Positions 8,401 to 17,567 of a stretch of DNA of 64,000 nt are shown here, one piece after another. The notes below the pieces were generated by a model. The model saw only the letters and a program-made list of their open reading frames with translations. It was not told the DNA's origin and did no database searches. How positions within the stretch are numbered: the stretch's first letter is position 1; each line of letters starts with the position of its first letter. This DNA comes from Candidatus Anaerobutyricum avicola (GTDB taxonomy: Bacteria; Bacillota; Clostridia; Lachnospirales; Lachnospiraceae). The stretch covers positions 36,848 to 100,847 of the forward strand of contig DXGQ01000053.1 in assembly GCA_019113845.1 (NCBI GenBank). The letters are read 5' to 3'. The translations under genes and the position numbers were made by a program.

Positions 8401-8583
8401 ATCTTCTGCCATCCGGACTATACCGTCGGCTCCGGGATCACACCGGAATCCTGCCTTGCGGCTCGCGGGCTCGCACGAACATACTGTGCATCCTGCCGGG
8501 AAACCGTGAACACGGCTGCGACAAAACGTACACAAACTGTCTATGATTACCGCCGGTGGGGACTTACACCCCGCCCTGAAGAT
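8401..8583 (-). promoter_or_regulatory. FMN riboswitch (RFN element)
   Basis: On the minus strand, P1 ATCTTC (8578-8583) pairs with GAAGAT (8401-8406). The conserved core is recognisable: GGGCGGGGTG, CCACCGGCGGTA, GAGCCCGCGAGC, GATTCCGGTG.. and GGAGCCGACGGTATAGTCC. All these blocks are in canonical order. Known role: FMN binding, usually controlling riboflavin synthesis or ribU uptake genes. The downstream gene here is an FGGY sugar kinase. Confidence 0.92.
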
Positions 8584-8601
8584 TTATTTTGATTCCCTGT
8601 C

Positions 8602-8630
8602 ATTATACCCCCTCCGGTCGGAGAATTCAA
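8602..8630 (-). promoter_or_regulatory. Promoter of the FMN riboswitch transcript
   Basis: TTGAAT (8625-8630), 17 nt, TATAAT (8602-8607) on the minus strand, with the riboswitch starting about 20 nt downstream. A palindrome AATAGAC-TTTC-GTCTATT (8629-8646) abuts the -35 box and could be an operator. Confidence 0.75.
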
Positions 8631-8704
8631 TAGACTTTCGTCTATTTTGTACAAAAAATATTTTGATCTGCCACATTTTTTTATCTCTCTTCCAGATTTC
8701 TCTT

Positions 8705-8733
8705 TTGTATTTCAACCGAAAAAATGGTATACT
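8705..8733 (+). promoter_or_regulatory. Promoter of the fic antitoxin-toxin pair
   Basis: TTGTAT (8705-8710), 17 nt, TATACT (8728-8733), about 30 nt before the antitoxin RBS. Confidence 0.65.
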
Positions 8734-8768
8734 GTAAACAATAAAAGGCAGTACTGGAGGTGATTCCA

Positions 8769-8936
8769 TTGGAGAAAGACGCAGTCAGATTAACAAGGCA
8801 GGTTGCAGCTTCCCTGGCTATGGAGGGCATGATCTTAAAAGATTCGGAATACGACGTTCTGCTTCGCTGCGCTGCCGGAGAACAGTCCATATCAATGACC
8901 ATTGAAGAAATGATCGCACATTATACGGCGCATTGA
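8769..8936 (+). CDS. Small Fic antitoxin (VbhA-like), TTG start
   Basis: A 55-residue protein that begins with TTG after GGAGGTGATTCCA. It contains SLAMEG (residues 15-20), which fits the inhibitory helix motif [S/T]xxxE[G/N] of Fic antitoxins, and directly precedes a fic gene. Known role of class I antitoxins: the motif's glutamate blocks ATP gamma-phosphate placement in the partner Fic active site and so prevents AMPylation. The remainder is a short helical peptide. Its start and motif were found by reading the region, and the size fits VbhA (about 60 residues). Confidence 0.8.
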   Translation: MEKDAVRLTRQVAASLAMEGMILKDSEYDVLLRCAAGEQSISMTIEEMIAHYTAH

Positions 8937-8937
8937 A

Positions 8938-8966
8938 CCCGCCTGATTTTTTCTTCACCAGGCGGG
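8938..8966 (+). promoter_or_regulatory. Stem-loop covering the fic toxin RBS
   Basis: CCCGCCTG (8938-8945) and CAGGCGGG (8959-8966) form a perfect 8-bp stem between the antitoxin stop and the toxin ATG at 8970. The only SD-like sequence for the toxin (AGGCGGG) is inside the 3' arm, so toxin translation should be weak or coupled to antitoxin translation. Confidence 0.6.
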
Positions 8967-8969
8967 CGC

Positions 8970-9602
8970 ATGCCGCCGTCCCACAATTCGATGAAGGATT
9001 ATTATTACGAGTTTGAACAGGACAGCACCTATTGCTATCCTGGTTCTTTTGTCCTTAAGAACAAGCTGAACCTCACAGAGGCAGATAAGCTGGAGGAGGC
9101 AGAGCGCAACATCACCGCCCTTCGCATTCTGGAACTTCGGAGACATCCGCCGAAGGGCGTCATGGATTTCCGCTATCTCTGCCGGCTCCATAAATACATT
9201 TTCGGTGATATCTATGACTGGGCGGGTAAGATCCGCAATGTCAATATCAACAAGGGAAGCATGTTTTGCAGCTGCCAGTTCATCGCGCAGCAGGCAGACT
9301 ACATTTTCGGACAGCTGAAGCGGGAGTCCTATCTGAAACACTGTCCGGAAAATGAATTTCCTCTTCGTCTTGCTTACTATCTGTCCGAGATAAACGCCCT
9401 GCACCCGTTCCGTGAAGGAAACGGCCGGACACAGCGGCTGTTTATTGAGCTTCTGGCGGAGAGAAACGACTATGAAGTCGATTTTTCAGGGGTAAGCGCT
9501 GACGAGATGATTCAGGCAAGCGCCGATTCTTTTCTCCTCCGATATGAGAAAATGAACCGGCTGATGCAGAGAATCGTACATAAAATACGGAAAAAACAGT
9601 AA
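8970..9602 (+). CDS. fic: Fic-domain toxin (predicted AMP transferase)
   Basis: A 210-residue Fic/DOC protein with the catalytic motif HPFREGNGRTQR starting at H145, a complete active site (HxFx[D/E]GNGRxxR). No intrinsic inhibitory [S/T]xxxE[G/N] helix is evident in it, in keeping with a class I system where the motif is in the preceding antitoxin. Known role: transfer of AMP onto a hydroxyl of target proteins such as DNA gyrase or topoisomerase IV; the target here is unknown. An alternative ATG at 8991 would shorten it by seven residues. It ends in a strong terminator that overlaps its stop codon. Confidence 0.85.
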   Translation: MPPSHNSMKDYYYEFEQDSTYCYPGSFVLKNKLNLTEADKLEEAERNITALRILELRRHPPKGVMDFRYLCRLHKYIFGDIYDWAGKIRNVNINKGSMFCSCQFIAQQADYIFGQLKRESYLKHCPENEFPLRLAYYLSEINALHPFREGNGRTQRLFIELLAERNDYEVDFSGVSADEMIQASADSFLLRYEKMNRLMQRIVHKIRKKQ

Positions 9603-9629
9603 CCATTCTGTTTTTTCCGTATTTTTTTA
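9587..9629 (+). terminator. Intrinsic terminator of the fic operon
   Basis: A perfect 13-bp stem, arms 9587-9599 and 9608-9620, is followed by a T-rich tract. The stop codon TAA lies in the loop. Confidence 0.85.
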
Positions 9630-9660
9630 TTGCATGGAACATTGCAGTTCTTTCTTGTTC

Positions 9661-9733
9661 TTGACATTTTCTTTTTTCATTTTTATAATAGATGCGCCGA
9701 TATAGTTTGAATTCTAATCATTTCAATTCTAAT
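9661..9733 (+). promoter_or_regulatory. Consensus promoter and repeat operator of the marR operon
   Basis: TTGACA (9661-9666), 17 nt, TATAAT (9684-9689): both boxes are perfect. Downstream of the expected start point are two copies of AATTCTAAT (9710-9718 and 9725-9733), 15 nt apart and close to a palindrome. This is a likely autoregulatory MarR site. Confidence 0.7.
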
Positions 9734-9800
9734 TAGTTTTGCCGACATTGCCTGCAGCGGCGGGCTGTATCGGCAGACAGAAGAAAAGGAGGCTGCTGTT

Positions 9801-10226
9801 TTGGATTCTTCATTTCATTATCTGATCATGGCGGAGCAGGCCATGCTGCAAAAGGGACTTCTCGCCAGACTGCGCGGTTCGGGACTCACACTCGGACAGC
9901 CGAAGATCCTCGATTATCTGAAAGAGCACGATGGCGCCAGCCAGAAAGAGATCGCGCAGGGCTCCCACATTGAGGCCGGCACACTGACTTCTCTTTTAAA
10001 CCGGATGGAAGACCGGGGCATGGTGGAACGGCGGATGCTTCACGGAAACCGGCGAAACTCTTATGTTTTTCTGACGGACCGGGGCAAAGAGCTGCTGTGC
10101 CTTGTCACAGAAAGCTTTGAGGCTCTCGAGGAAAAGGCTTTTCATTCTATTTCCAATGAAGAAAGGGAGCAGTTTATGCAGACACTCTCCCGCATCTATA
10201 TGAACTTGACAACAAAGGAGGACTAA
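9801..10226 (+). CDS. MarR-family transcriptional regulator
   Basis: A 141-residue winged-helix protein with TTG start after AAGGAGG. The DNA-binding helix region (SQKEIAQGSHIEAGTLTSLLNRMEDRGMVERR) and wing (GNRRNSYVFLTDRG) are typical of MarR. It is followed 5 nt later by a membrane protein gene, so it probably controls that gene and itself through the repeated AATTCTAAT element in the leader. The effector is unknown. Confidence 0.85.
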   Translation: MDSSFHYLIMAEQAMLQKGLLARLRGSGLTLGQPKILDYLKEHDGASQKEIAQGSHIEAGTLTSLLNRMEDRGMVERRMLHGNRRNSYVFLTDRGKELLCLVTESFEALEEKAFHSISNEEREQFMQTLSRIYMNLTTKED

Positions 10227-10231
10227 ATGAT

Positions 10232-10942
10232 ATGGAAAAATTAAAACGCTATATTATCTTTTTGATCGGTCTGTTTATCAATTCACTGGGCGTCAGCCTG
10301 ATCACGAAGGCGGATCTGGGAACCTCTCCGATTTCCTCGATTCCCTATGTGTTAAGCCTGAACTTCCCGATGACGCTCGGACAGTTTACCATCCTGTTCA
10401 GTATTCTTCTGATTGTTATTCAGCTTTTTATCCTGCGAAAAAATTTTAAAGCGGAACATCTGCTGCAGATCCCTATCTCCATCCTGTTTGGGTATTTCAT
10501 CGACCTGACCATAGTTCTGCTGACTTTCGTTCACCCACAGGCATACGGATTCAAGATCGTCTATCTGCTGATCGGCTGTGTCATTCTGGGATTTGGCGTC
10601 TATATGGAAGTGCTGGCCAATGTGGCGATGCTCCCCGGCGAGTCTTTCGTCCGCGCGGTTTCCACCACCTGGAATACCAACTTCGGCAATACGAAGGTTG
10701 CCTTTGACGTGTCTCTGACTGTGATCGCCGCCATTCTTTCCTTCCTGTTTGCCAAACGGCTGGACGGCGTCCGGGAAGGTACCATCATCGCGGCTCTTCT
10801 GGTCGGCTTCATCGCCCGTCTGTTCGGAAGATATCTGGCCTTCCTTAATCCGATCCTGTTTCCGGCACAGAAAGAAACCTCATCGGAAACAGAAACCGGC
10901 GCGGCCACTCTGGCGCCGACAGCGCTTCATACTTTACAGTAG
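10232..10942 (+). CDS. YczE/YitT-like membrane protein
   Basis: A 236-residue integral membrane protein with about five hydrophobic segments. It has the N-terminal pattern GLFINSLGVSLITKADLGTSPISS seen in YczE-like (DUF6198) proteins. It starts at an ATG 10 nt after AGGAGG, which overlaps the end of marR, so the two genes are cotranscribed. The family has no firmly established transport substrate. The C-terminal 25 residues are low-complexity and probably cytoplasmic. Confidence 0.7.
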   Translation: MEKLKRYIIFLIGLFINSLGVSLITKADLGTSPISSIPYVLSLNFPMTLGQFTILFSILLIVIQLFILRKNFKAEHLLQIPISILFGYFIDLTIVLLTFVHPQAYGFKIVYLLIGCVILGFGVYMEVLANVAMLPGESFVRAVSTTWNTNFGNTKVAFDVSLTVIAAILSFLFAKRLDGVREGTIIAALLVGFIARLFGRYLAFLNPILFPAQKETSSETETGAATLAPTALHTLQ

Positions 10943-11066
10943 ATGACAGTTCCCTGTTTTATGCGGCGCTCTGTCTGCGGTTATGGCAGTTTTCACTAAA
11001 TTTTAACAAACAATTTTATTTTTCTCGAGTTTTTTTCATAATCTTTACAATTTTCTTAATTCGACA

Positions 11067-11095
11067 TAGACAGACAGAAACGGATTTGTTATGAT
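11067..11095 (+). promoter_or_regulatory. Promoter of the NCS2 permease
   Basis: TAGACA (11067-11072), 17 nt, TATGAT (11090-11095). No purine riboswitch is recognisable in the roughly 50-nt leader. Confidence 0.55.
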
Positions 11096-11147
11096 AGGTA
11101 GGTCGTTTAAAAATGCATAATTAAAACAAAGGAAGGCAGTTGATATC

Positions 11148-12476
11148 ATGCAAACAAACACTTCATCCAGCAGCGAGCTGTTCAAGCTCGACGGAAAGCC
11201 TACCTTCGGACAGGCATTTCCACAGGCAATGCAGCATGTTCTGGCTATGCTGGTCGGCAACATCACGCCGCCAATGCTTATCGCCAGCACATTGTCTCTT
11301 TCCGCCGCAGATCAGATCATGCTGACACAGGCAGCCATGCTCATCGGCGGCATCACCACACTGCTCCAGCTTTTCCCGGTTCTGGGATTTGGTATGGGAC
11401 TTCCAAATGTCATGGGCGTAGCCTTTGCCTATATGCCGATCCTGACCATGATCGGTACACAGTACGGCATCGCGGCGATCTTTGGTTCCCAGCTCGTAGC
11501 AGGTTTTGTTTCTATTTTTATCGGTATGTTTATGGGCAAGATCCGCCGGTTCTTCCCGCCGATCGTCAGCGGTACCGTCGTGTTAAGTATCGGGCTTTCC
11601 CTTTATGAGACAGCCATCACTTACATGGGCGGCGGCTCCGCCACACAGGGAGCAGGAACCTTCGGTTCTCCGGAATTCTGGATCCTTGCCATCGTTACAT
11701 TGGTTGTCACCCTGGCATGCAGTCTTTTCGGAAAAGGATATTTAAAAGTATCCGGCATGCTCATCGGTATTGTCGTCGGTTATGTGATCGCGCTTTTGAT
11801 GGGCGGCATCGTGGATTTCTCCACCTTCAACGAGGCGGGACTGATCTCCGTTCCGATTCCATTCCACTTCGGACTGGAATTCCATGCCGACGCCATCATC
11901 ATGATGATCCTCATGTATGTCGTACAGGCTGTGCAGACCATCGGAGACGTTTCCTCCACCGCCATGGGCGGATTTAACAGAGAGGCTACCGACAAAGAGC
12001 TGGGCGGCGCCATCAAAGGTCAGTCCATCTGCGGTATGATCGGCGCTATCATCGGCGGTCTGCCGACCGACCCTTACAGCCAGAACGTCGGTCTGATCTG
12101 TACCACAAAGGTCGTAGCGAAAAGAGTGTTCCTCATCGTCGGCGTTATCATGCTGGCCGCAGGCTTCTGTCCGAAGTTCGGCGCGCTGATGACCACGATC
12201 CCGCAGCCGGTTCTTGGCGGCGCGACCGTGACCGTATTCGCCGCCATCACCATGTCCGGTATCCAGCTTCTTGGCGAGCAGCCGATGAACTACCGCAACA
12301 AGCTGATCGTCGGCATCGCTCTCGCCATCGGCGTCGGCATCGACGCAGTGCCGGATGTACTGCAGTTCTGCCCGCAGCTTGCGAAAAACATTCTTGGAAG
12401 TTCCCTGATGGTGTCCTTCCTGATCGTATTCATCTTAAATATCATTGTACCGGAAGACAATTCGCCGGCGGACTGA
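11148..12476 (+). CDS. Uracil/xanthine permease (NCS2 family)
   Basis: A 442-residue polytopic membrane protein of the nucleobase:cation symporter-2 family, with about 12-14 membrane segments and the family signature LPTDPYSQNVGLI. The length is typical (430-460). The ATG follows AAGGAAGGCAG. Known role: proton- or sodium-coupled uptake of uracil, xanthine or uric acid. The substrate cannot be decided here because there is no purine or pyrimidine gene next to it. It stands alone with its own promoter and terminator. Confidence 0.88.
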   Translation: MQTNTSSSSELFKLDGKPTFGQAFPQAMQHVLAMLVGNITPPMLIASTLSLSAADQIMLTQAAMLIGGITTLLQLFPVLGFGMGLPNVMGVAFAYMPILTMIGTQYGIAAIFGSQLVAGFVSIFIGMFMGKIRRFFPPIVSGTVVLSIGLSLYETAITYMGGGSATQGAGTFGSPEFWILAIVTLVVTLACSLFGKGYLKVSGMLIGIVVGYVIALLMGGIVDFSTFNEAGLISVPIPFHFGLEFHADAIIMMILMYVVQAVQTIGDVSSTAMGGFNREATDKELGGAIKGQSICGMIGAIIGGLPTDPYSQNVGLICTTKVVAKRVFLIVGVIMLAAGFCPKFGALMTTIPQPVLGGATVTVFAAITMSGIQLLGEQPMNYRNKLIVGIALAIGVGIDAVPDVLQFCPQLAKNILGSSLMVSFLIVFILNIIVPEDNSPAD

Positions 12477-12534
12477 TAAACCGGAGATCAGAGGAACCAT
12501 GACTCTACTCTCAGATCACGCGCTGTGCGAAAAC

Positions 12535-12575
12535 AACAAGAGGGGCGGCATATTGCCGTCCCTCTTGTTTATCTC
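12535..12575 (+). terminator. Intrinsic terminator of the permease gene
   Basis: AACAAGAGGGGCGGCA (12535-12550) pairs with TGCCGTCCCTCTTGTT (12554-12569), one mismatch, followed by T residues. It could also act for transcripts from the opposite strand. Confidence 0.85.
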
Positions 12576-12677
12576 CCAGGCATCTGCTCTGTCTGCGGAA
12601 TGGAATCTTACAAAGCAGGATTTTTCGCCTGCAGCGGGTCGCGAAACAACATTTTTCAGATTGTGCATACCTTTTTG

Positions 12678-14540
12678 CTATAACCTCACGCCCACTTTTT
12701 TAAAAAGTTTCCGATAGGCTTTCTTCCTTCCTCCCGGCACCTTGATCTTTAAGGCCGGATTACTGTTACGGAAGGCCTTTGCCCCGATTTTTTTCAGTTT
12801 CTTTGATTTGATCACCAGTTTTTTCAGACTCTGACATCCCTGAAATGCTTTCTTGCCAATCCTGGTCACATTCGCGCCGATGATCACTTTTCTCAGTTCT
12901 TTTTTCCCTTTAAATGCGCCGGCAGCGATGGCGGTGACCGGATACTCTTCCTTGCCCACCTTCACCTTCGCCGGAATCTTTACCCGGGAAGTATTTCTGG
13001 ACGCCGGCCGCACACAGGTTAAGGTGAAACCTTCTGAAGCGCTGCCGCAGACCTCAAAGACCGCGTTATATTGATTATCGACCACCAGCATCCCCGTCTC
13101 AAGTTCTGATACGGAATCCGCCGGTACGACTGATTGTCCGTTTGCGCCATCTCCATTTCCCGCCGTCGTGGTATCCGCTGCCGATGTTCCGGAAGACGGT
13201 TCTTCCGTGATATCACCCGCAGGCGGCGTCTCGGAAGACGGTCCTTCCGTGGTATCATCCGCAGATGGCGTCTCGGAAGGCGGCTCTTCTGTCGACGGTT
13301 CTTCCGGGATCGGCTCACCCGGCTCCGGCGTTACGACATTCCCAATGTAGGCGGCGCCGACCGCTTCACTGGTCTGCTCCGGCGTCCAGCCCAGGCCTGC
13401 CAGCAGATTTTCCGCTCCCGTCGGAGAAATCTGTCTTCTCGTCGCATTGACCGCATAACCCGGTCCGTAGGAACCGCACTCAAAGAACCTTGCCTCCAGA
13501 TAGGCATTTCCGCTCATGTCTGCATACGGCTCCTCCTTATCAAGGGCGCTGCCCATATAGCAGTTCAGCCAGTAAATGCATCCATCCGGTCCCCATGGCC
13601 GTGCCAGACGGAAGGTGCCATCCACACAGCCTTCCTCCGATGTGATCCGGCAGTGGTCAAAAATCAGACCATACGGCGCGTCCGCCGCCGTTCTCGGCGC
13701 ACAGACATATCCGCCCTCCGGATGTGTCTTCTCATAGACAAACACAAGGTCACAGTCCCTGAACAACGCCTTTGCATTATCGCCGGAATAAATAAAGTCG
13801 ATCAGTCCCTCAATGCGGCACTGGTAATAATACTGATGCCCGGCATCCATATACAGGGTATCCTGCACACCGGACAGCGTCACATTGACAAAGGAAGCGC
13901 CGTCCGCATCGCACCGAAGCGCGTCCGCCGACTTATTGCTCTTGTTATCCTCCGTACCATACACATAGTCATTGGCGAAGGTCAGATTCTCCGCGGAAAA
14001 TCCCGTCGCCGTACTCATCACATAAGTGGCGCAGCGCTTACTCATATCCCCGCCGGCTTCATACTCCGTATCTCCCGGATATAAGTCTGCCGGATAACAG
14101 TGAATCCGCACCTGCTCCTCATCTTCGCCGATGAGAGAAATGTACGGGCTTTCTACCGTCAGGCGTTCTTCATAGTCGCCTTTCTTAATATAGATGACCT
14201 GCCGCTCCGCGTTGTTTTCCGGAACTGCGTCTACCGCCGCCTGCACCGTACGGTAAGTCGGTATGCCATTCACCTCGGTCCCGTCTTCTCCGGTATAAGC
14301 GGCATCCACAATGCTGTCATAATTCGTCAGGCAGACCACGTTGTGCGTCTCGCGCGTCACATTTCCCGCACTGTCGGTAAAGAGCAGCTCGATCTCGTTC
14401 CTTCCTTCTTCCACCGGAAGAACCAGACGGAAAGTCCCGCCGGCCGCCACCGTTTTCTTTCCCTGCTCCACGCCATTGACACGGGCGGAAAGAATACCGG
14501 CACGGTCTGCCGTTCCTCCAAAGGCGACAGTAAGCTGCGT
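12678..14540 (-). pseudogene. Pectinesterase gene, C-terminal part (pectinesterase domain, linker, LRR)
   Basis: The third and last reading-frame block of a gene that begins at 17362. It encodes a carbohydrate-esterase family 8-like pectin methylesterase domain with GVQDTLYMDAG, the DFIYS block (usual DFIFG) and RLARPWGP (usual LGRPW). A Thr/Pro/Glu-rich linker of about 60 residues with three near-repeats follows, then a BspA-type leucine-rich stretch (AGAFKGKKELRKVIIG, KKAFQGCQSLKKL) and a Lys/Arg-rich end. The block has no convincing start of its own. Sequence upstream of about 14540 in this frame does not look like protein, and coding potential moves to another frame there. Confidence 0.8.
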
Positions 14541-17020
14541 CCGCCGTATCTGAGGTCGTGTAAACAACTTTTGCCTGCCCCGGCCCTTCATCGGAGGAGT
14601 ATCTGTAAATCTCATAATCCGTGGCGCCTTCTGAACGAGTCCAGGAGACGTCGATGGAACTCTCATGTGCCTCCAGCGTAACCACCGGCGTCGGAAGCGC
14701 CGGAAGGTAATCCTTCACTGTCGCAGTCTGTTCACAATACGTGACTTTCCCATCACTGCCCACTTTACCGCCTACATGGAATTTATAGGTTCCTGGTTCC
14801 GTTGCCGGATACGTGTAAGAAGACTCCGTGGTCTCCGCCACCGTCGTCCATCCATCCTCTGTATTCCCGGTACTCTCACCTTGACTGACTTTGTGCACCC
14901 CGACGACAAAGCGGGCGTCTCCGTACGGCATCTCCTCGCTGTTCCAGCTGACGATGATGGCATCTCGCGTATCCGCGACAGAAGCCTGCACACTGGTCAC
15001 CACCGGAGCCTCGCCGATTGCCGCATAGCAGTCGTTCTGGTCATACAAAATGTTTCCATTCTCATCATAGTATTTCATATTTGTGACCGTGGCCTCGGCG
15101 TCAGCCAGGATAAAGCCGAAGGAAATCTCCGCATTTTCTATATTTCCGTCAAACAGCGGATTACTCTCGCTGCTTTCTCTGGTGTACGTCTCTCCACCCT
15201 GCGGTGTTGCCGTGATCACAAAGGTTACTTTCCCATCTTCGTCCCTTTTCTTTTCCGCGGTGAAATGTACCGTCTGTCCCTCTTCGATGGTCCCGTTTAT
15301 TCTGCCGGCATTGACCTCGCCGGTCTCATCAGAGTAGACAGCCCGCAGATTCGTGTGATTTCGGATGCCGACGGTCTCAATCGCCTCTCCGTTAAAAGCG
15401 CCGAAGAACACACCGTTAGACGAAGAATTACCGCTGGACGTCAGGGTGATATCCGCCTCCAGCTTATTACAATCCGCCGTCGCATCAAAACCATAGTAGC
15501 TGACCGTGTCAGAAAGCGCTTCACCGGTTGCCATACTGCCGCCCTCCTGCTCCAGCGTAAGCTGCTGTCCGACAGGAATTACGGTCATATCGGTCTGGTT
15601 TCCAAAATCTTTTATTGCCGGCATCTCTTCCTGTTCTGTTATTTCCGGCTCCGGCAATTGATTCGTCACATCCATGGAGTGAAGATAACCGGAACCGCTT
15701 CTTCCTGTATACGTAAAGGTCAGCGTTGCCGGACCGCCGATATATGTAAAGGTTGCTTTGTCACCATCTGCTGCGGCTTTGGCATCTACAGACAACGGCG
15801 ATACTGTTCCCGCACCGGTTCCCTCTGTCTCTCCGGCACCGGTATCTCCGTTCTCTTCCTCTGAAACATTTACATCAATCTTTCCAGCATCTGCTGTATA
15901 AGCGCAAAGTCCCAGCGTGATCTCCGCATCGCCGGCTACTTTGACACTCACCTGGTCGCCACTGACCTTGTCGTCACTGCCCATCATGATACCGTGAGCC
16001 CCATTATAACTGATACCTTTATTTCCTGTGACGGTTACCAGACCGTCCGTGGAACTTACCGACTTCCCATCACGGATGGAATAATCATCCTGATATAGTT
16101 TGGAGACGATACTGCCATCTCCGAAATCATAGGTCTTTGTTCTTCCATCAGCGTGTGGGGTGCCGGAAGCGCTGTTGTCTTTCACCTGAATGGTATAGGA
16201 TGTCGGCGAAGTTTCCGTATCGTTATAAGTAAATGTGATGGTATTACCGAAAACTTCATACGTCACATTTTCACTGACATCCTGAATAGTATCCTTTTGG
16301 ATATTTCCCACACCGGCGCCGCTCAGATCTGCCCAGATGATCGCCGTATCTGTGGTCGCCAGTTCTACAGAACCGTCACCGTCATCTGTCGTCACGCTAA
16401 AATCCTCCGAGGAGGAACTGCCCGGCATCACTGTGTAAGTAGTCCCTGCAATCTGAAAACTGAATTCCTTGGACGTATCCCAGATCACGCGATAGGTGAT
16501 ATTATGCTCTGGCATCTTCTGACCGTCACTGGCATCTGTCAGATCAATGGTACCGCCGTCTGTCACCGCATAGATATCCGCGTTTGCAAAGGAGACTGTG
16601 TATGTATGTCCAATCGGGAGAGAGACACTGTATGTTCCATCCGCCGCAATCTCTGTCTTCACCGTCTCTCCTGTCTCATCGGTAAACAGCAGCTTCTGCT
16701 CCGCCACTGTATCGGATGCCGAACCGGACACCGGAGAGACAGTTCCTGAGACAGTCGCCACCTGGGGCGGCGTGATGGTCTCTGCCTTAATATAATGAAG
16801 ATATCCGTTACCTGTTATCGCGATGGTAATCGTCGCATTGGTCTCCGAAGTATACTGGATGGAAGATTCCTGGCCGTCGTTTTGTTCATCTGTTTTTAAA
16901 TTAACAGTTTGTAACTGACTTTCTCCATTTACATAAATCGTTGCTGTCGCACCCGCGTTACTATACCCACAGGCAGCAAGCTTGATTGTCGTCTGCCCTT
17001 CCTGAACGGCAAGTGTAAAC
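14530..17020 (-). pseudogene. Pectinesterase gene, middle part (repeated beta-sandwich modules)
   Basis: The second block of the same extracellular protein. It has beta-rich, Thr/Ser/Gly-rich repeats with carbohydrate-binding or Ig-like character; motifs such as GYLHSMD/GYLHYIKAE and TVTGNKGISYNGAHG suggest carbohydrate-binding jelly-roll modules. A fibronectin type III-like segment (SIDVSWTRSEGATDYEIYR) lies near its end. The frame is entered at about 17015 and left at about 14535, each needing a net +1 shift. No independent RBS is visible at the first ATG (17076). Confidence 0.7.
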
Positions 17021-17362
17021 ATCACCGACAGTTGCTCCATGAGTGGCATCGTGGAATTTAAAGCTATCGCTTGCATTCACGCTAAGCGACCCGTCACTGA
17101 ATGATCCGTCACTTTGCTCAGTATAAATAGGAGCGTTTTGATTCTTAAAGTCCCACGTCACCTCCCCGCCATCTTTTACCAGTGTTGTTCCCGCTGTCTG
17201 TGTTTCTGCTGCCTGTACCGGAATCGTCAGCCAGTCTGCCGGGAACAGAGTGACCGAAAACACAAAAGACAGCAAAACGGCGAGCAGACGCAGGGATGTC
17301 CTGCGTTGATATCTGTTCGCCGCATTCTTTTTCTGTTTCTTAAGCACATCGTAAAATCTCAA
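17010..17362 (-). pseudogene. Pectinesterase gene, N-terminal part with signal peptide
   Basis: The gene starts at TTG (17362) after AAAGGAG. It encodes a basic N-terminus and a hydrophobic segment (LRLLAVLLSFVFSVTLFPADW) ending VQAAE, a clear export signal. The module TTLVKDGGEVTWDFKNQ.. is then cut by a frameshift at the sequence TTTACACTTGCC (about 17010-17020). Downstream protein homology resumes in the +1 frame. Either the gene is decayed or the assembly has indels; a protein of about 1,550 residues would result if both shifts were repaired. Confidence 0.75.
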
Positions 17363-17413
17363 TCAAATTTCTCCTTTCTTTTGTATTGGCTTTTTTCTGC
17401 GTGTAAACTCCCC

Positions 17414-17479
17414 CCTTGTTTTAAGCCAACGGGTTTCCCGTTTCAAGGAAATATTACCACAGATTTATTTTATTTCCAA
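17414..17479 (-). promoter_or_regulatory. Promoter and structured leader of the pectinesterase gene
   Basis: TTGGAA (17474-17479), 17 nt, TAATAT (17451-17456) on the minus strand. The leader then opens with a structure: outer CCTTG/CAAGG arms (17444-17448 with 17414-17418) enclose a hairpin AACGGG-AAA-CCCGTT (17428-17442). I do not recognise it as a known riboswitch. Confidence 0.5.
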
Positions 17480-17567
17480 TTACATTTTATGAAATTTCAT
17501 AAAGATTTTACATTTTGCTTACATACTATACTTTTTTTGCTTTTTGTAAATATTTTCTGCAGATCGC

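Noticed and set aside
10943..11147. Possible purine riboswitch ahead of the NCS2 permease
   Set aside because: The conserved loop sequences of the purine aptamer are absent and the leader after the promoter is only about 50 nt.
17371..17460. Known riboswitch (c-di-GMP, preQ1 or cobalamin) in the pectinesterase leader
   Set aside because: The AACGGG-AAA-CCCGTT structure does not carry the conserved core of any of these classes.
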